Origin: CALKJU01 sp046349355
Lineage (GTDB): Bacteria; Pseudomonadota; Alphaproteobacteria; Geminicoccales; Geminicoccaceae
Assembly (NCBI GenBank): GCA_046349355.1
Contig: JAXMCM010000030.1
Location: 10,052 to 74,051, forward strand
Reading direction: 5' to 3'
DNA: 64,000 nucleotides
How positions within the stretch are numbered: the first letter of the stretch is position 1; each line of letters opens with the position of its first letter. Below the pieces are notes generated by a model that worked only from the letters and a program-made list of their open reading frames with translations, was not told where the DNA came from and did no database searches. Shown one piece after another: positions 13,806 to 22,364 of this stretch. The position numbers were made by a program, and so were the translations under genes.

Positions 13806-15393
13806 GGTCGCGCTCCAGCAGGCGCAGGCCGATCGGCGCCGGGTCGAACAGGGCCGTATCCATCCGCTTCAGGTCCGCTGCAACGGCCAACGGGAACTCG
13901 GACTCGCCCAGCACGTCGCGGGCGAGATCGACGCCCGGGGCGACCTCGGTCACGGTCAGCCCGTCGGTGCGCAGCTCCATGACGCAGCGCTCGGTGACGT
14001 AGGTGATGTGCTGGCCCTGCTCGCGGGCGCGCCGGCCGCTGAACGAGACCTGCTCGACCGCCGGCACCAGCTTGCGGACCTTGCCCTCGCGCTCGATGCG
14101 CAAGGCCCCGTCCTCGATCGCCAGCTTCGCCCCGGCGGTGAAGTAGCCGCTGAACACGATCTGCCGGGCGTGCGCGGTGATGTCGATGAAGCCGCCGGCG
14201 CCGGCGGTGACGTGGGGACGTACGCCGAGCTTGCTGACGTTGACGCAGCCGTCGCGGTCGATCTGCAGGAAGGAGAGCAGCGAGGCGTCGAAGCCGCCGC
14301 CCTGGAAGTAGGTGAACTGGTAGGGGCTGGGCACGATCGCCTCGGCATTGGCCGAGCAGCCGAACTGGAAGCCGAGCAGCGGGATGCCGCCGACCGCACC
14401 CTGCTCGATCACCCAGGTGACCTCGCCGTGCAGGCCTTCCTCGAGCAGGATGCGCGGCACGTTGGCCGAGATGCCGAAGCCGATGTTGACCGCATCGCCG
14501 CGGTGCAGCGCCTGCGCCACCCGCCGGGCGATGACCTTGTCGGGGCCGAACGCGGCCAGCTCGAAGCTGCTGTCGGGGCGGAAGACCTCGCCGTTGATGG
14601 CCGGGTCGTAGGCGGTCTGCGTCGTCTGCCACTGGTCGGGGGCGACCACGACGACGTCGACCAGCACGCCCGGGACGTGCACCGACAGCGGCCGCAGCGT
14701 GCCGGCACGGGCCAGGCGCTTCACCTGGGCGATGACGAGGCCGCCATTGTTGCGGACCGCCAGGGCCTGCTCCATCGGCCCGAGATAGGCGCCCTCGTGC
14801 TCGTAGGAGAGGTTGCCGTTCTCGTCGGCGGTGGTGGCGCGCAGGATCGCCACCTGCGGCACGATCGGCGGGAAGTGCAGCCAGGTCTTCCCGGCGAACT
14901 CGACCTTGCTGACGATCGGCTCCGCGGCGGCGCGGGCGTTCATCGCACAGCCCTCGCGGTCGGGATCGACGAAGGTGTCGAGGCCGACGCGGGTCAGCAC
15001 GCCCGGCCGCCGGGCGGCGGCGTCGCGCAGCATGTCGAAGATGATGCCCGAGGGGATGTTGTAGGCCGGGATGACGTTGCCGGTGACCATCTCCCAGATC
15101 GCCGGGGCCGGCAGGGAGGAGGGACCGCTCGGGTAGGAGCCGCCGATGATCCGGGCCAGCAGCCCCGGCTTGGCGATGTGGTCGACCCCCTTCACGCCGT
15201 ACATGTCGCCGGCGGCGATCGGGTGCAGGGTGGTGAGGCCGCGCGGGCTGCCAGTGGCGTCGAAGCGCTCGCCGATGGCGGCCAGCATCGCGTCGGGGCA
15301 GCCGAGCCCGCTCGAGCTGCTGACGGTGACGATCGCACCGTCGGGGATCAGGGCCGCCGCCTCGGCGGCCGACAGCACACGGACTCGGGGCAT
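13798..15393 (-). CDS. acyl-CoA:carboxylate CoA-transferase (YdiF/Pct family, fused alpha-beta)
   Basis: A 531-residue class I CoA-transferase with the alpha and beta halves fused. The N-terminal half carries HPIAAGDMYGVKGVDHIA and the C-terminal half carries EVTWVIEQGAVGGIPLLG, where Glu330 aligns with the catalytic glutamate that forms the gamma-glutamyl-CoA thioester. It moves CoA from an acyl-CoA donor to a free acid and so activates a carboxylic acid without ATP. It is transcribed divergently from the DUF993 gene; between them lies the best copy of the cluster operator (15496-15517). Confidence 0.9.
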   Translation of the reverse strand: MPRVRVLSAAEAAALIPDGAIVTVSSSSGLGCPDAMLAAIGERFDATGSPRGLTTLHPIAAGDMYGVKGVDHIAKPGLLARIIGGSYPSGPSSLPAPAIWEMVTGNVIPAYNIPSGIIFDMLRDAAARRPGVLTRVGLDTFVDPDREGCAMNARAAAEPIVSKVEFAGKTWLHFPPIVPQVAILRATTADENGNLSYEHEGAYLGPMEQALAVRNNGGLVIAQVKRLARAGTLRPLSVHVPGVLVDVVVVAPDQWQTTQTAYDPAINGEVFRPDSSFELAAFGPDKVIARRVAQALHRGDAVNIGFGISANVPRILLEEGLHGEVTWVIEQGAVGGIPLLGFQFGCSANAEAIVPSPYQFTYFQGGGFDASLLSFLQIDRDGCVNVSKLGVRPHVTAGAGGFIDITAHARQIVFSGYFTAGAKLAIEDGALRIEREGKVRKLVPAVEQVSFSGRRAREQGQHITYVTERCVMELRTDGLTVTEVAPGVDLARDVLGESEFPLAVAADLKRMDTALFDPAPIGLRLLERDRG

Positions 15394-15495
15394 CGGAGCG
15401 GCCTTCCCTGCTGGCCCTCGCCGGGGGGACGACCCGCGTCCGCGTCCCGACTTCGCGGTGCATCCCTATAGGCCGATTGACAGCCCCTGCCAAGA

Positions 15496-15517
15496 TAAGT
15501 AACGAGCCGGTTACTTA
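15496..15517. promoter_or_regulatory. 22-bp palindromic operator, site A of the putative TetR regulon
   Basis: TAAGTAAC, six bases, GTTACTTA: perfect 8-bp inverted arms midway between the divergent CoA-transferase and DUF993 genes. Related sequences occur at 18875-18894 and 23215-23234. The layout fits a TetR-family dimer; the only TetR gene in the window lies at 23300. Confidence 0.65.
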
Positions 15518-15537
15518 ACGGCCGGGGGAGCGCCGCC

Positions 15538-16701
15538 ATGGCTGCCGTCGTCCTTCCCACCGCAGGCGGTGGCACGGAGCGCTACACGACCGGACCGGCC
15601 TGCCCGTGGCCACGCAGCGCGACGCCGTCGGCATCGCGCACCGTCTACGCCGCGGCGCACGTCGTCGCCGACGCCCGGGCCGATCACGACCCGTGGGTGG
15701 CGCCGGCCATCGACTGGGACGCCACGCTGCGCTTCCGCCACCATCTCTGGGGCCTCGGCCTCAAGGTCGCCGAGGCCATGGACACCTCGCAGCGCGGCAT
15801 GGGCCTCGACTGGCCGACCGCCCTCGAGCTGGTCCGCCGCTCGGTCGCCGAGGCGCGGACCGTGCCGGGAGCGGACCTCGCCTGCGGCGTCGGCACCGAC
15901 CAGCTGGAGCCGCGCCCCGGCGTCACGCTGGACGAGGTCCGGGCGGCCTACGAGACGCAGCTCGAGGCGGTGGAGGCGGCCGGCGGGCGGGCCATCCTGA
16001 TGGCCAGCCGGGCGCTGGTGCACGCCGCCCGCTCGGCCGACGACTACCTGGCGCTCTACGGCCGGCTGATCAGCCAGGCCAAGGACAAGGTGGTCCTGCA
16101 CTGGCTCGGGCCGATGTTCGATCCGGCACTGGCCGGCTACTGGGGCTCGGCCGACCTCGACGCCGCCACCGGCACGGTGCTGCAGCTGCTGCGCGCCCAT
16201 GCCGGACGGATCGACGGCATCAAGATCTCGCTGCTCGACAAGGAGCGCGAGCTGGCGCTGCGCCGGCAGCTGCCGCCGGACGTGATGATGTTCACCGGCG
16301 ACGACTTCAACTACGCCGAGCTGATCGAGGGCGACGGCGAGCGGTTCAGCCACGGGCTGCTCGGCATCTTCGACCCGACGGCGCGCGCCGCGGCGGCGGC
16401 CCTGGCCGAGCTCGACGCCGGCCGCATCGAGGCCTACCGCGACATCCTCGTGCCGACCGTCCCGCTGTCGCGCGAGATCTTCAAGGCACCCACCCGGTTC
16501 TACAAGGCGGGCATCGTCTTCCTCGCCTGGCTCGACGGGCACCAGGACCACTTCGCCATGGTCGGCGGCCTGCAGTCGGCCCGGACGGCGCTGCACTATG
16601 CCGAGGTCTTCCGCCTCGCCGACAAGGCGCGCCTCTTGGCCGACCCGGAGCTCGCCGCCGCCCGCATGCGCAGCCTGATGGCCGTCCATGGCATCGCCTG
16701 A
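15538..16701 (+). CDS. DUF993 protein, dihydrodipicolinate-synthase-like TIM barrel
   Basis: A 387-residue member of DUF993, distantly related to the DHDPS/NAL Schiff-base aldolases. Lys229 in DGIKISLLDKE is the likely Schiff-base lysine, and YGRLISQAKDKVVLHWLG and MMFTGDDFNYAELIEGDG are family motifs. An aldol or retro-aldol reaction on a 2-oxo acid is the natural guess; none is established for DUF993 to my knowledge. The ATG at 15538 follows GGGGGAG. It overlaps the MaoC-type gene by 14 nt. DUF993 genes often accompany a sugar isomerase-like TIM barrel, and one is present at 22365. Confidence 0.85.
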   Translation: MAAVVLPTAGGGTERYTTGPACPWPRSATPSASRTVYAAAHVVADARADHDPWVAPAIDWDATLRFRHHLWGLGLKVAEAMDTSQRGMGLDWPTALELVRRSVAEARTVPGADLACGVGTDQLEPRPGVTLDEVRAAYETQLEAVEAAGGRAILMASRALVHAARSADDYLALYGRLISQAKDKVVLHWLGPMFDPALAGYWGSADLDAATGTVLQLLRAHAGRIDGIKISLLDKERELALRRQLPPDVMMFTGDDFNYAELIEGDGERFSHGLLGIFDPTARAAAAALAELDAGRIEAYRDILVPTVPLSREIFKAPTRFYKAGIVFLAWLDGHQDHFAMVGGLQSARTALHYAEVFRLADKARLLADPELAAARMRSLMAVHGIA

Positions 16702-17164
16702 GCCGGGCCGGGCGCTGCCGGGCGGCAGCTACCATTTCGACGACCTCGCCGTCGGCGACCGCTGGTCGACCGGCGGGCTGGTCGTCACCGAGTGGCACAT
16801 CCTGACCTTCGCCGGGCTCAGCGGCGACTTCTTCGACGTCCACATGGACGACGCCTTTGCCCGCAAGCTCGGCTTCGACGGCAAGATCGCGCACGGCATC
16901 CTCGGCCTCGCCCTGGTCGACGGGCTCAAGAACCGGGCCGACGTCAGGCTCGTGGCGGTGGCATCGCTGGGCTGGACCTGGGAGTTCCGCGGCCCGATCC
17001 AGCCGGGCGACCGCATCCATGCCGAGATCGCGATCCTGCACCTGCGGCCGACGAAGCGCGCCGACCGCGGCATCGCCCGGCTGGGCTTCCGGGTCCTCAA
17101 CCAGCGGGACGAGCTGGTGCAGGAGGGTGAGAACCGCCTGATGATGCGGCGCCGCGAAGGCTAG
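16688..17164 (+). CDS. MaoC-like (R)-enoyl-CoA hydratase domain protein
   Basis: A 158-residue single hot-dog domain of the MaoC/R-hydratase family. The catalytic Asp/His motif is visible in FAGLSGDFFDVHMDD (where R-hydratases have D-x4-H), followed by KIAHGILGLALVDGL, the dimer-interface and CoA-binding part. It adds water to an enoyl-CoA, or dehydrates a hydroxyacyl-CoA, with R stereochemistry, complementary to the crotonase at 13026. It is coupled to DUF993 by overlap and converges with the GMC oxidoreductase gene with only 4 nt between stops. Confidence 0.88.
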   Translation: MASPEPGRALPGGSYHFDDLAVGDRWSTGGLVVTEWHILTFAGLSGDFFDVHMDDAFARKLGFDGKIAHGILGLALVDGLKNRADVRLVAVASLGWTWEFRGPIQPGDRIHAEIAILHLRPTKRADRGIARLGFRVLNQRDELVQEGENRLMMRRREG

Positions 17165-17168
17165 GGGC

Positions 17169-18773
17169 TCAGGCCGCCAGCGCCGGCGCCCGGTTGCCGC
17201 GGATCAGGTCGCTGCCCTTCTCGCCGATCATGATCGAGGGGGCGTTGGTGTTCGAGCCGATCAGGCTCGGCATGATCGAGCTGTCGCAGACCCGCAGGCC
17301 CTCGATGCCGCGGACCCGCAGCTGCGGGTCGACCACGGCCATGGCGTCCACCCCCATCTTGCAGGCGCCGACCGGGTGGTAGCAGGTCCGCCCCTGGCGG
17401 CGGATGTAGGCGGCGATGTCGGCATCGGTCCTGACCGCGTCGCCCGGGAAGTGCTCGCGGCGGATGACTTTCGCCAGCGCCGGCTGGCCCATGATGTCGC
17501 GCATGATCCGGAAGCCCTCGACCGACATGGCGAGGTCGTGCGGATCGGCCAGGTAGTTGGGGTCGATCACCGGCGGGGCCAGCGGGTCGGCGCTGCGCAG
17601 GGTGACCGAGCCGCGGCTGCGCGGGCGCAGGTAGTAGGTGTTCAGCGTGCAGCCCGAGCCCGACGGGACGTCGGGGATCCCGGCCTCGACGCCGGCGCCG
17701 GCGAGGAAGTGGAACTGGGTGTCGGGGATCGGCTGGCTGCGGTCGACGTACCAGAAGGCCCCGCCCTCGACGATGTTGGAGGCGACCGGCCCCTTGCCGA
17801 ACAGCTTCCACTGCAGCCCGGCCAGCATCGCCCGGTGCCAGGCCTTGTACTTGTCCATGCTGTAGGGGCCGTCGAGCTCGAACAGGATGTCGGTGCCGTA
17901 GTGGTCGTGGAAGTTCTGGCCGACGCCCGGCAGGTCGTGGATGACGTCGACGCCGACGGCGCGCAGGTGGTCGGCCGGGCCGATGCCCGACAGCATCAGC
18001 AGCCGCGGCGAGCCGACCGCCCCGGCGCTGACGATGACCTCGCGCTCGGCCCGCACCGTCTCGGCGCGGCCGTGGCGGACGAACTCCACGCCGACGGCGC
18101 GGCCGCGCTCGACGACGATGCGGGTGGTCGTGCAGTCGGTGCGGACGTCGAGGTTCGGGCGGTGGCGGACCGGCTTCAGGTAGCCGACCGCGGTCGAGCA
18201 GCGGCGGCCGCCGCGGGTGGTGGTCTGGTAGATGCCGCAGCCGTCCTGGCGCGCCCCGTTGAAGTCGGGGTTGTAGGGCAGCCCGGCCTGCTGGCAGGCC
18301 TGCACGAACAGCCGGGTCAGCGGCTGGCCGTCCTGGGTCGAGGCCCCCTGCGGGCCGCCGGTGCCGTGGAAGCCGTCGGCAAAGGTGTCGTTGTCCTCCG
18401 AGCGGCGGAAGTAGGGCAGCACCTCGGCGAACGACCAGCCGGCGCAGCCTTCCTCATGGGCCCAGCGGTCGTAGTCGGCGGCGGCACCGCGGGTGAACAC
18501 CTCGGCATTGATCGAGCTGCCGCCGCCGATGACGCGGGCCTGGGTGAACAGGATCTCGCGACCGTCGGCATGGCGCTGCGGGGCGGTCCGGTAGCCCCAG
18601 GTCAAGGGTCCGCCGGTCATCTTGAAGAAGCCGACCGGCATGTGGATGTAGCGGTAGGTGTCCTCGGGCCCGGCCTCGAGCAGCAGCACCCGGACGTCGG
18701 GCAGCTCGGTGAGCCGTGCGGCCAGCGTGCAGCCGGCGCTGCCGCCGCCGACGATGATGTAGTCGAACGCCAC
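17169..18773 (-). CDS. GMC-family FAD-dependent oxidoreductase (choline/alcohol dehydrogenase-like)
   Basis: A 534-residue glucose-methanol-choline family flavoprotein. The N-terminal Rossmann motif is DYIIVGGGSAGCTLAARL with the usual Glu (LLLEAG) at its end; the GMC signature is ARVIGGGSSINAEVFTRG; the C-terminal FAD/substrate half has TCYHPVGACKMG, with the catalytic His, and a SNTNAPSIMIGEKGSDLI motif. It oxidises a primary alcohol or polyol hydroxyl. The start is GTG at 18773, preceded by GGGAGG; longer frames upstream run into the divergent acyl-CoA dehydrogenase. The substrate is not deducible. Site B of the TetR-type operator lies about 100 nt upstream. Confidence 0.92.
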   Translation of the reverse strand: MAFDYIIVGGGSAGCTLAARLTELPDVRVLLLEAGPEDTYRYIHMPVGFFKMTGGPLTWGYRTAPQRHADGREILFTQARVIGGGSSINAEVFTRGAAADYDRWAHEEGCAGWSFAEVLPYFRRSEDNDTFADGFHGTGGPQGASTQDGQPLTRLFVQACQQAGLPYNPDFNGARQDGCGIYQTTTRGGRRCSTAVGYLKPVRHRPNLDVRTDCTTTRIVVERGRAVGVEFVRHGRAETVRAEREVIVSAGAVGSPRLLMLSGIGPADHLRAVGVDVIHDLPGVGQNFHDHYGTDILFELDGPYSMDKYKAWHRAMLAGLQWKLFGKGPVASNIVEGGAFWYVDRSQPIPDTQFHFLAGAGVEAGIPDVPSGSGCTLNTYYLRPRSRGSVTLRSADPLAPPVIDPNYLADPHDLAMSVEGFRIMRDIMGQPALAKVIRREHFPGDAVRTDADIAAYIRRQGRTCYHPVGACKMGVDAMAVVDPQLRVRGIEGLRVCDSSIMPSLIGSNTNAPSIMIGEKGSDLIRGNRAPALAA

Positions 18774-18874
18774 CGGAGCCTCCCGTCCCTTCCGCCGGAA
18801 CCCGTATACTCCGCCCGCCGCGGCCGTCGACAGGTCCGGTGCCCGGCTTGACGCAGGCCGGGCGGCGCGCCACG

Positions 18875-18894
18875 AATGAACTATCCGGTTACAT
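18875..18894. promoter_or_regulatory. operator site B of the putative TetR regulon
   Basis: AATGAAC, six bases, GTTACAT. The right half and the CCGGTTAC core match site A (15496-15517); the left arm matches it at 5 of 7 bases. It lies between the divergent GMC oxidoreductase and acyl-CoA dehydrogenase genes. Confidence 0.5.
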
Positions 18895-18932
18895 ACCGGA
18901 CCGGGCCGGTCAAGGGGCGGGGGAGGCTGCCG

Positions 18933-20078
18933 ATGCTGAGCGAGGACCAGGCGCAGGTGCGCGACACGGTGCGCCGCTTCGCCGACGAGGTGATCCGCCC
19001 GGCGGCCGCAGGGCTCGACGACAGCGAGCGCTTCCCGGCCGAGATCTACACGCAGATGGCCGGGCTCGGGCTGTTCGGCATCGGCGTCCCGGCGGAGCTC
19101 GGCGGGGCGGGGATGGACGCCCTGGCCTATGCCGTGGTGATGGAGGAGCTGGCGCGCGGCTACGCCTCGGTCGCCGACCAGTGCGGCCTCGTCGAGCTGG
19201 TGGCGACGCTGCTGACCCGGCACGGCACCGCGGCGCAGCAGGCCCGCTACCTCGGCCCGCTGCTGCGCGCCGAGCGCCGCTGCGCCTACGCCATCACCGA
19301 GGCCGAGGCCGGCTCGGACGTCTCCGGCCTCCGCAGCACGGCGACGCGCGACGGCGCCGGCTGGCGGCTCGACGGCGGCAAGCTGTGGATCCACAACGCC
19401 CCGGTCTGCGACTTCGCCGTGGTGCTGGCCCGCACCGACCCGGCGGCCGGGCACCGCGGCATGAGCATCTTCCTGGTCGACCGCGACCTGCCCGGGTTCT
19501 CGGTCGGGGCCAAGGAGCACAAGATGGGGCAGCGGGCCTCGCAGGTGGGGGCGCTGCACTTCGACGGCGTGCCGCTCGGGCCCGACGCCATGCTCGGCAG
19601 CGAGGGCCGCGGCTTCCACATGATGATGAGCGTGCTCGACAAGGGCCGCGTCGGCATCGCCGCCCTGGCCGTCGGCATCGCCCAGGCCGGGCTCGAGGCG
19701 GCGCTGGGCTACGCCCGCGAGCGGCGCCAGTTCGGCCGCGCCATCGTCGACAACCAGGGCCTGCAGTGGATGCTGGCCGACATGGCCCGCGACATCCAGG
19801 CGGCACGCCTGCTGACCTGGGACGCGGCGCGGCGGCTCGATGCCGGGGAGCCGGCGACCATGGCCTGCTCGATGGCCAAGTGCGCGGCCGGCGACATGGT
19901 GGTGAAGGCCACGGCCGATGCGGTGCAGGTGTTCGGCGGCAGCGGCTACATCAAGGGCTTCGAGGTCGAGCGGCTCTACCGCGACGCCAAGATCTGCCAG
20001 ATCTACGAGGGCACCCAGCAGATCCAGCGGACGATCATCGCCCGCGAGCTGCTGAAGGGTACCGGAGCCGCGGCATGA
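18933..20078 (+). CDS. acyl-CoA dehydrogenase
   Basis: A 381-residue FAD acyl-CoA dehydrogenase of normal length. Motifs: CAYAITEAEAGSDVSGL (FAD/substrate loop), ERRQFGRAIVDNQGLQW, VFGGSGYIKGFEVERLYRD, and KICQIYEGTQQIQ in which Glu359 is at the catalytic-base position used by MCAD-like enzymes. It introduces a 2,3 double bond into an acyl-CoA. The start at 18933 (MLSEDQAQVRDTV) follows GGGGGAGG; the upstream ATG at 18876 lies inside the operator and is not favoured. The stop overlaps the SDR start (ATGA). Confidence 0.92.
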   Translation: MLSEDQAQVRDTVRRFADEVIRPAAAGLDDSERFPAEIYTQMAGLGLFGIGVPAELGGAGMDALAYAVVMEELARGYASVADQCGLVELVATLLTRHGTAAQQARYLGPLLRAERRCAYAITEAEAGSDVSGLRSTATRDGAGWRLDGGKLWIHNAPVCDFAVVLARTDPAAGHRGMSIFLVDRDLPGFSVGAKEHKMGQRASQVGALHFDGVPLGPDAMLGSEGRGFHMMMSVLDKGRVGIAALAVGIAQAGLEAALGYARERRQFGRAIVDNQGLQWMLADMARDIQAARLLTWDAARRLDAGEPATMACSMAKCAAGDMVVKATADAVQVFGGSGYIKGFEVERLYRDAKICQIYEGTQQIQRTIIARELLKGTGAAA

Positions 20079-20845
20079 GCGGCCGGCCCGTGGCCCTGGT
20101 CACCGGCGCCGGCCGCGGCATCGGCCGCGCTAGTGCCGTGGCGCTGGCGCGGCGCGGCTACGACGTCGTCGTCAACGAGCGCTCGGCGGCCGACGCGACC
20201 GCGGCGACGGTGGCCGAGGTCGCGGCCGCGGGCGGCCGGGCGGCGGTGGTGCACGGCGACGTCGCCGCCCTCGACGGGCACGGCAGCCTGCTCGATGCGG
20301 CCTTCGCCGCCTTCGGCCGGCTCGACGCGCTCATCAACAATGCCGGCGTCTCGGTGCTCAGCCGCGGCGACCTGCTCGACGTCGGGCCCGAGAGCTTCGA
20401 CCGCTGCATCGCCGTCAACACCCGCGGCACCTTCTTCCTGACCCAGGCCTTCGCCCGGCGCCTGCTGGCGGCACCGGCGGGCCCGTGGCACCGCGCCGTC
20501 GTCTTCATCACCTCGTCGAACGCCGAGGTGGTCTCGATCAACCGTGGCGAATACTGCATCTCCAAGGCCGGCGCCGGGATGATGGCGCGGCTGTTCGCCG
20601 TCCGCCTCGCCGCCGAGGGCATCGGCGTCTACGAGGTCCGCCCCGGCATCATCCGCACCGCCATGACCGAGCCGTCGCGCGAGAAGTACGAGCGCTTCTT
20701 CGCCGAGGGCGGAGCACCGGTGCCGCGCTGGGGCGAGCCTGACGAGGTCGGCCGCTGCGTCGCCACCCTGGCGGCCGGCGACCTGCCCTACACGGTGGGT
20801 CAGGCGGTGCTGGTCGACGGCGGGCTGGCGACGCCGCGGCTCTGA
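20075..20845 (+). CDS. short-chain dehydrogenase/reductase (3-oxoacyl reductase-like)
   Basis: A 256-residue SDR, translationally coupled to the acyl-CoA dehydrogenase. Cofactor motif TGAGRGIG near residue 11, LINNAGVS, and a catalytic Ser-Tyr-Lys set (SSNAEVVSINRGEYCISKAG). The Asn-Glu-Arg after the second strand (VVVNERSA) does not settle NAD versus NADP preference. It probably oxidises the hydroxyl produced by one of the two hydratases, completing a beta-oxidation-type sequence. C-terminal AVLVDGGLATPRL is standard for the classical family. Confidence 0.88.
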   Translation: MSGRPVALVTGAGRGIGRASAVALARRGYDVVVNERSAADATAATVAEVAAAGGRAAVVHGDVAALDGHGSLLDAAFAAFGRLDALINNAGVSVLSRGDLLDVGPESFDRCIAVNTRGTFFLTQAFARRLLAAPAGPWHRAVVFITSSNAEVVSINRGEYCISKAGAGMMARLFAVRLAAEGIGVYEVRPGIIRTAMTEPSREKYERFFAEGGAPVPRWGEPDEVGRCVATLAAGDLPYTVGQAVLVDGGLATPRL

Positions 20846-20941
20846 CCGCTTGGCGCCATGCCGCGCCGCCGTCTAGGCTTGGTCTCGGACGGCGCGGAAC
20901 GGTCCGTGGAAACGCCAGCGACAACCGGCAGCCTGGTGGCC

Positions 20942-22360
20942 ATGACGCGGCGCGGCTTCGGCCGGCGCCTGCTGGCGGCTGCCGCCGTGCCGGCCCTGCC
21001 GGTGACCGATGCGAGCCCGGACGAGGACCCGCTCCTCGCCGCGGCGCTCCATCCCTGGAAGGGCGATCTCCCCGCCATCCTCGAGCGCGGCATGCTGCGC
21101 GTGGCGATCCCGGTCGGGCTGTCGACCTACATCCTCGACGGGCCGGACCAGAAGGGGATCACCTACGACCGCGTCGTCGCCCTTGAGCAGCACCTGAAGC
21201 GTCACCTCGGCCGCAAGGCGCGCGACCTCACCGTCGTCGTCATCCCGGCCGGGCGCGACCGCGTCTTCGCCATGCTGGACGAGGGCAGGGCCGACCTTGC
21301 CGCCGGCAACTTCACGATCACCCGCTCGCGCGAGGCCAGGGTCGCGTTCACCGCCCCCTTCCGCGAGAACGTCCGCGAGGTGATCGTCACCGGGCCGGAC
21401 AGCCCGGCGATCGCCAACTTCTCGGACATGGTCGGTGTCCCCATCCACGTCCGCAAGTCGAGCAGCTTCCACGAGCACCTGACGCTGCTCAACAGGCAGC
21501 GCCAGGCCGCCGGGAAAGCCCCGCTCCGCATCGTCGCGGCGGACGAGAACCTGCACACCGAGGACCTCGTGCAGATGGTGGCAGCCGGCCTGATCCCGGC
21601 GACGGCGGCCGACGAGCCCTGGGCCGACCTCTTCGCCGGGATCTTTCCGGCGGCCGAGGTCCGCAAGGACCTGGCCCTGGCCGAGGGCCAGCGCACGGCC
21701 TGGGCGCTGCGCAAGGGCGACCGGCACCTGCGCCGCGCCGTCGACGCCTACGTCGCGACCGCCAGGGTCGGCACCAAGCTCGGCAATATCCTGGTCGGCC
21801 GCTACCTCAAGGACACCGGCTGGGCCGAGGACGCGCTCGACCCCGACGGGCGGCAGCGCTTCGTCGAGATGGCGCGGCTGCTCCGCACCTTCGCCCGGCG
21901 CTACGACTTCGACTGGCTGATGATCGCGGCCCAGGGCTACCAGGAGTCGCGCCTCGACCAGAGCGTGCGCAGCCCGGCCGGGGCCATCGGCGTGATGCAG
22001 GTGCTGCCGTCGACCGCCAGGGACCCGAACGTCGCCATCGACCATATCGACCGGCTCGAGAACAACATCCACGCCGGCGTGCGCTACCTGCGCTTCTTGC
22101 GCGACCGCTACTTCGCCGATCCCGGCATCGGGCCGCTCGACCGGACGATGCTGGCCTTCGCCGCCTACAACGCCGGCCCGGCCGCCATCGCCAGGGCCCG
22201 CCGCAAGGCCGCGACGCTGGGCCTCGACCCGGACGTCTGGTTCGACAATGTCGAGATCGCCGCCGCCCGCGCCGTCAGCCACCAGCCGGTCGTCTACTGC
22301 CGCAACATCTTCAAGTACTACATCGCCTACCGGCTGAGCCTGCAGCCACAGGCGGTCTGA
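20942..22360 (+). CDS. MltF-like lytic transglycosylase with solute-binding-like domain
   Basis: A 472-residue envelope protein. It begins with a twin-arginine-like signal (MTRRGFGRRLLAAAAVPALP); residues about 45-275 form a type 3 solute-binding-like domain (MLRVAIPVGLSTYILDGPD, ADLAAGNFTITRSREARVAF); residues about 315-470 form a goose-lysozyme-like SLT domain with Glu335 in GYQESRLDQSVRSPAGAIG as the catalytic acid. This matches MltF, which cleaves peptidoglycan glycan strands. An earlier in-frame ATG at 20858 would add 28 residues that look non-coding. Its presence among catabolic genes is unexplained; it may simply be a separate unit. Confidence 0.88.
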   Translation: MTRRGFGRRLLAAAAVPALPVTDASPDEDPLLAAALHPWKGDLPAILERGMLRVAIPVGLSTYILDGPDQKGITYDRVVALEQHLKRHLGRKARDLTVVVIPAGRDRVFAMLDEGRADLAAGNFTITRSREARVAFTAPFRENVREVIVTGPDSPAIANFSDMVGVPIHVRKSSSFHEHLTLLNRQRQAAGKAPLRIVAADENLHTEDLVQMVAAGLIPATAADEPWADLFAGIFPAAEVRKDLALAEGQRTAWALRKGDRHLRRAVDAYVATARVGTKLGNILVGRYLKDTGWAEDALDPDGRQRFVEMARLLRTFARRYDFDWLMIAAQGYQESRLDQSVRSPAGAIGVMQVLPSTARDPNVAIDHIDRLENNIHAGVRYLRFLRDRYFADPGIGPLDRTMLAFAAYNAGPAAIARARRKAATLGLDPDVWFDNVEIAAARAVSHQPVVYCRNIFKYYIAYRLSLQPQAV

Positions 22361-22364
22361 GGGG

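Noticed and set aside
18774..19619. N-terminal extension of the GMC oxidoreductase to 19619
   Set aside because: It would run antisense through the acyl-CoA dehydrogenase; the flavin motif begins right after GTG 18773 with a good ribosome site.
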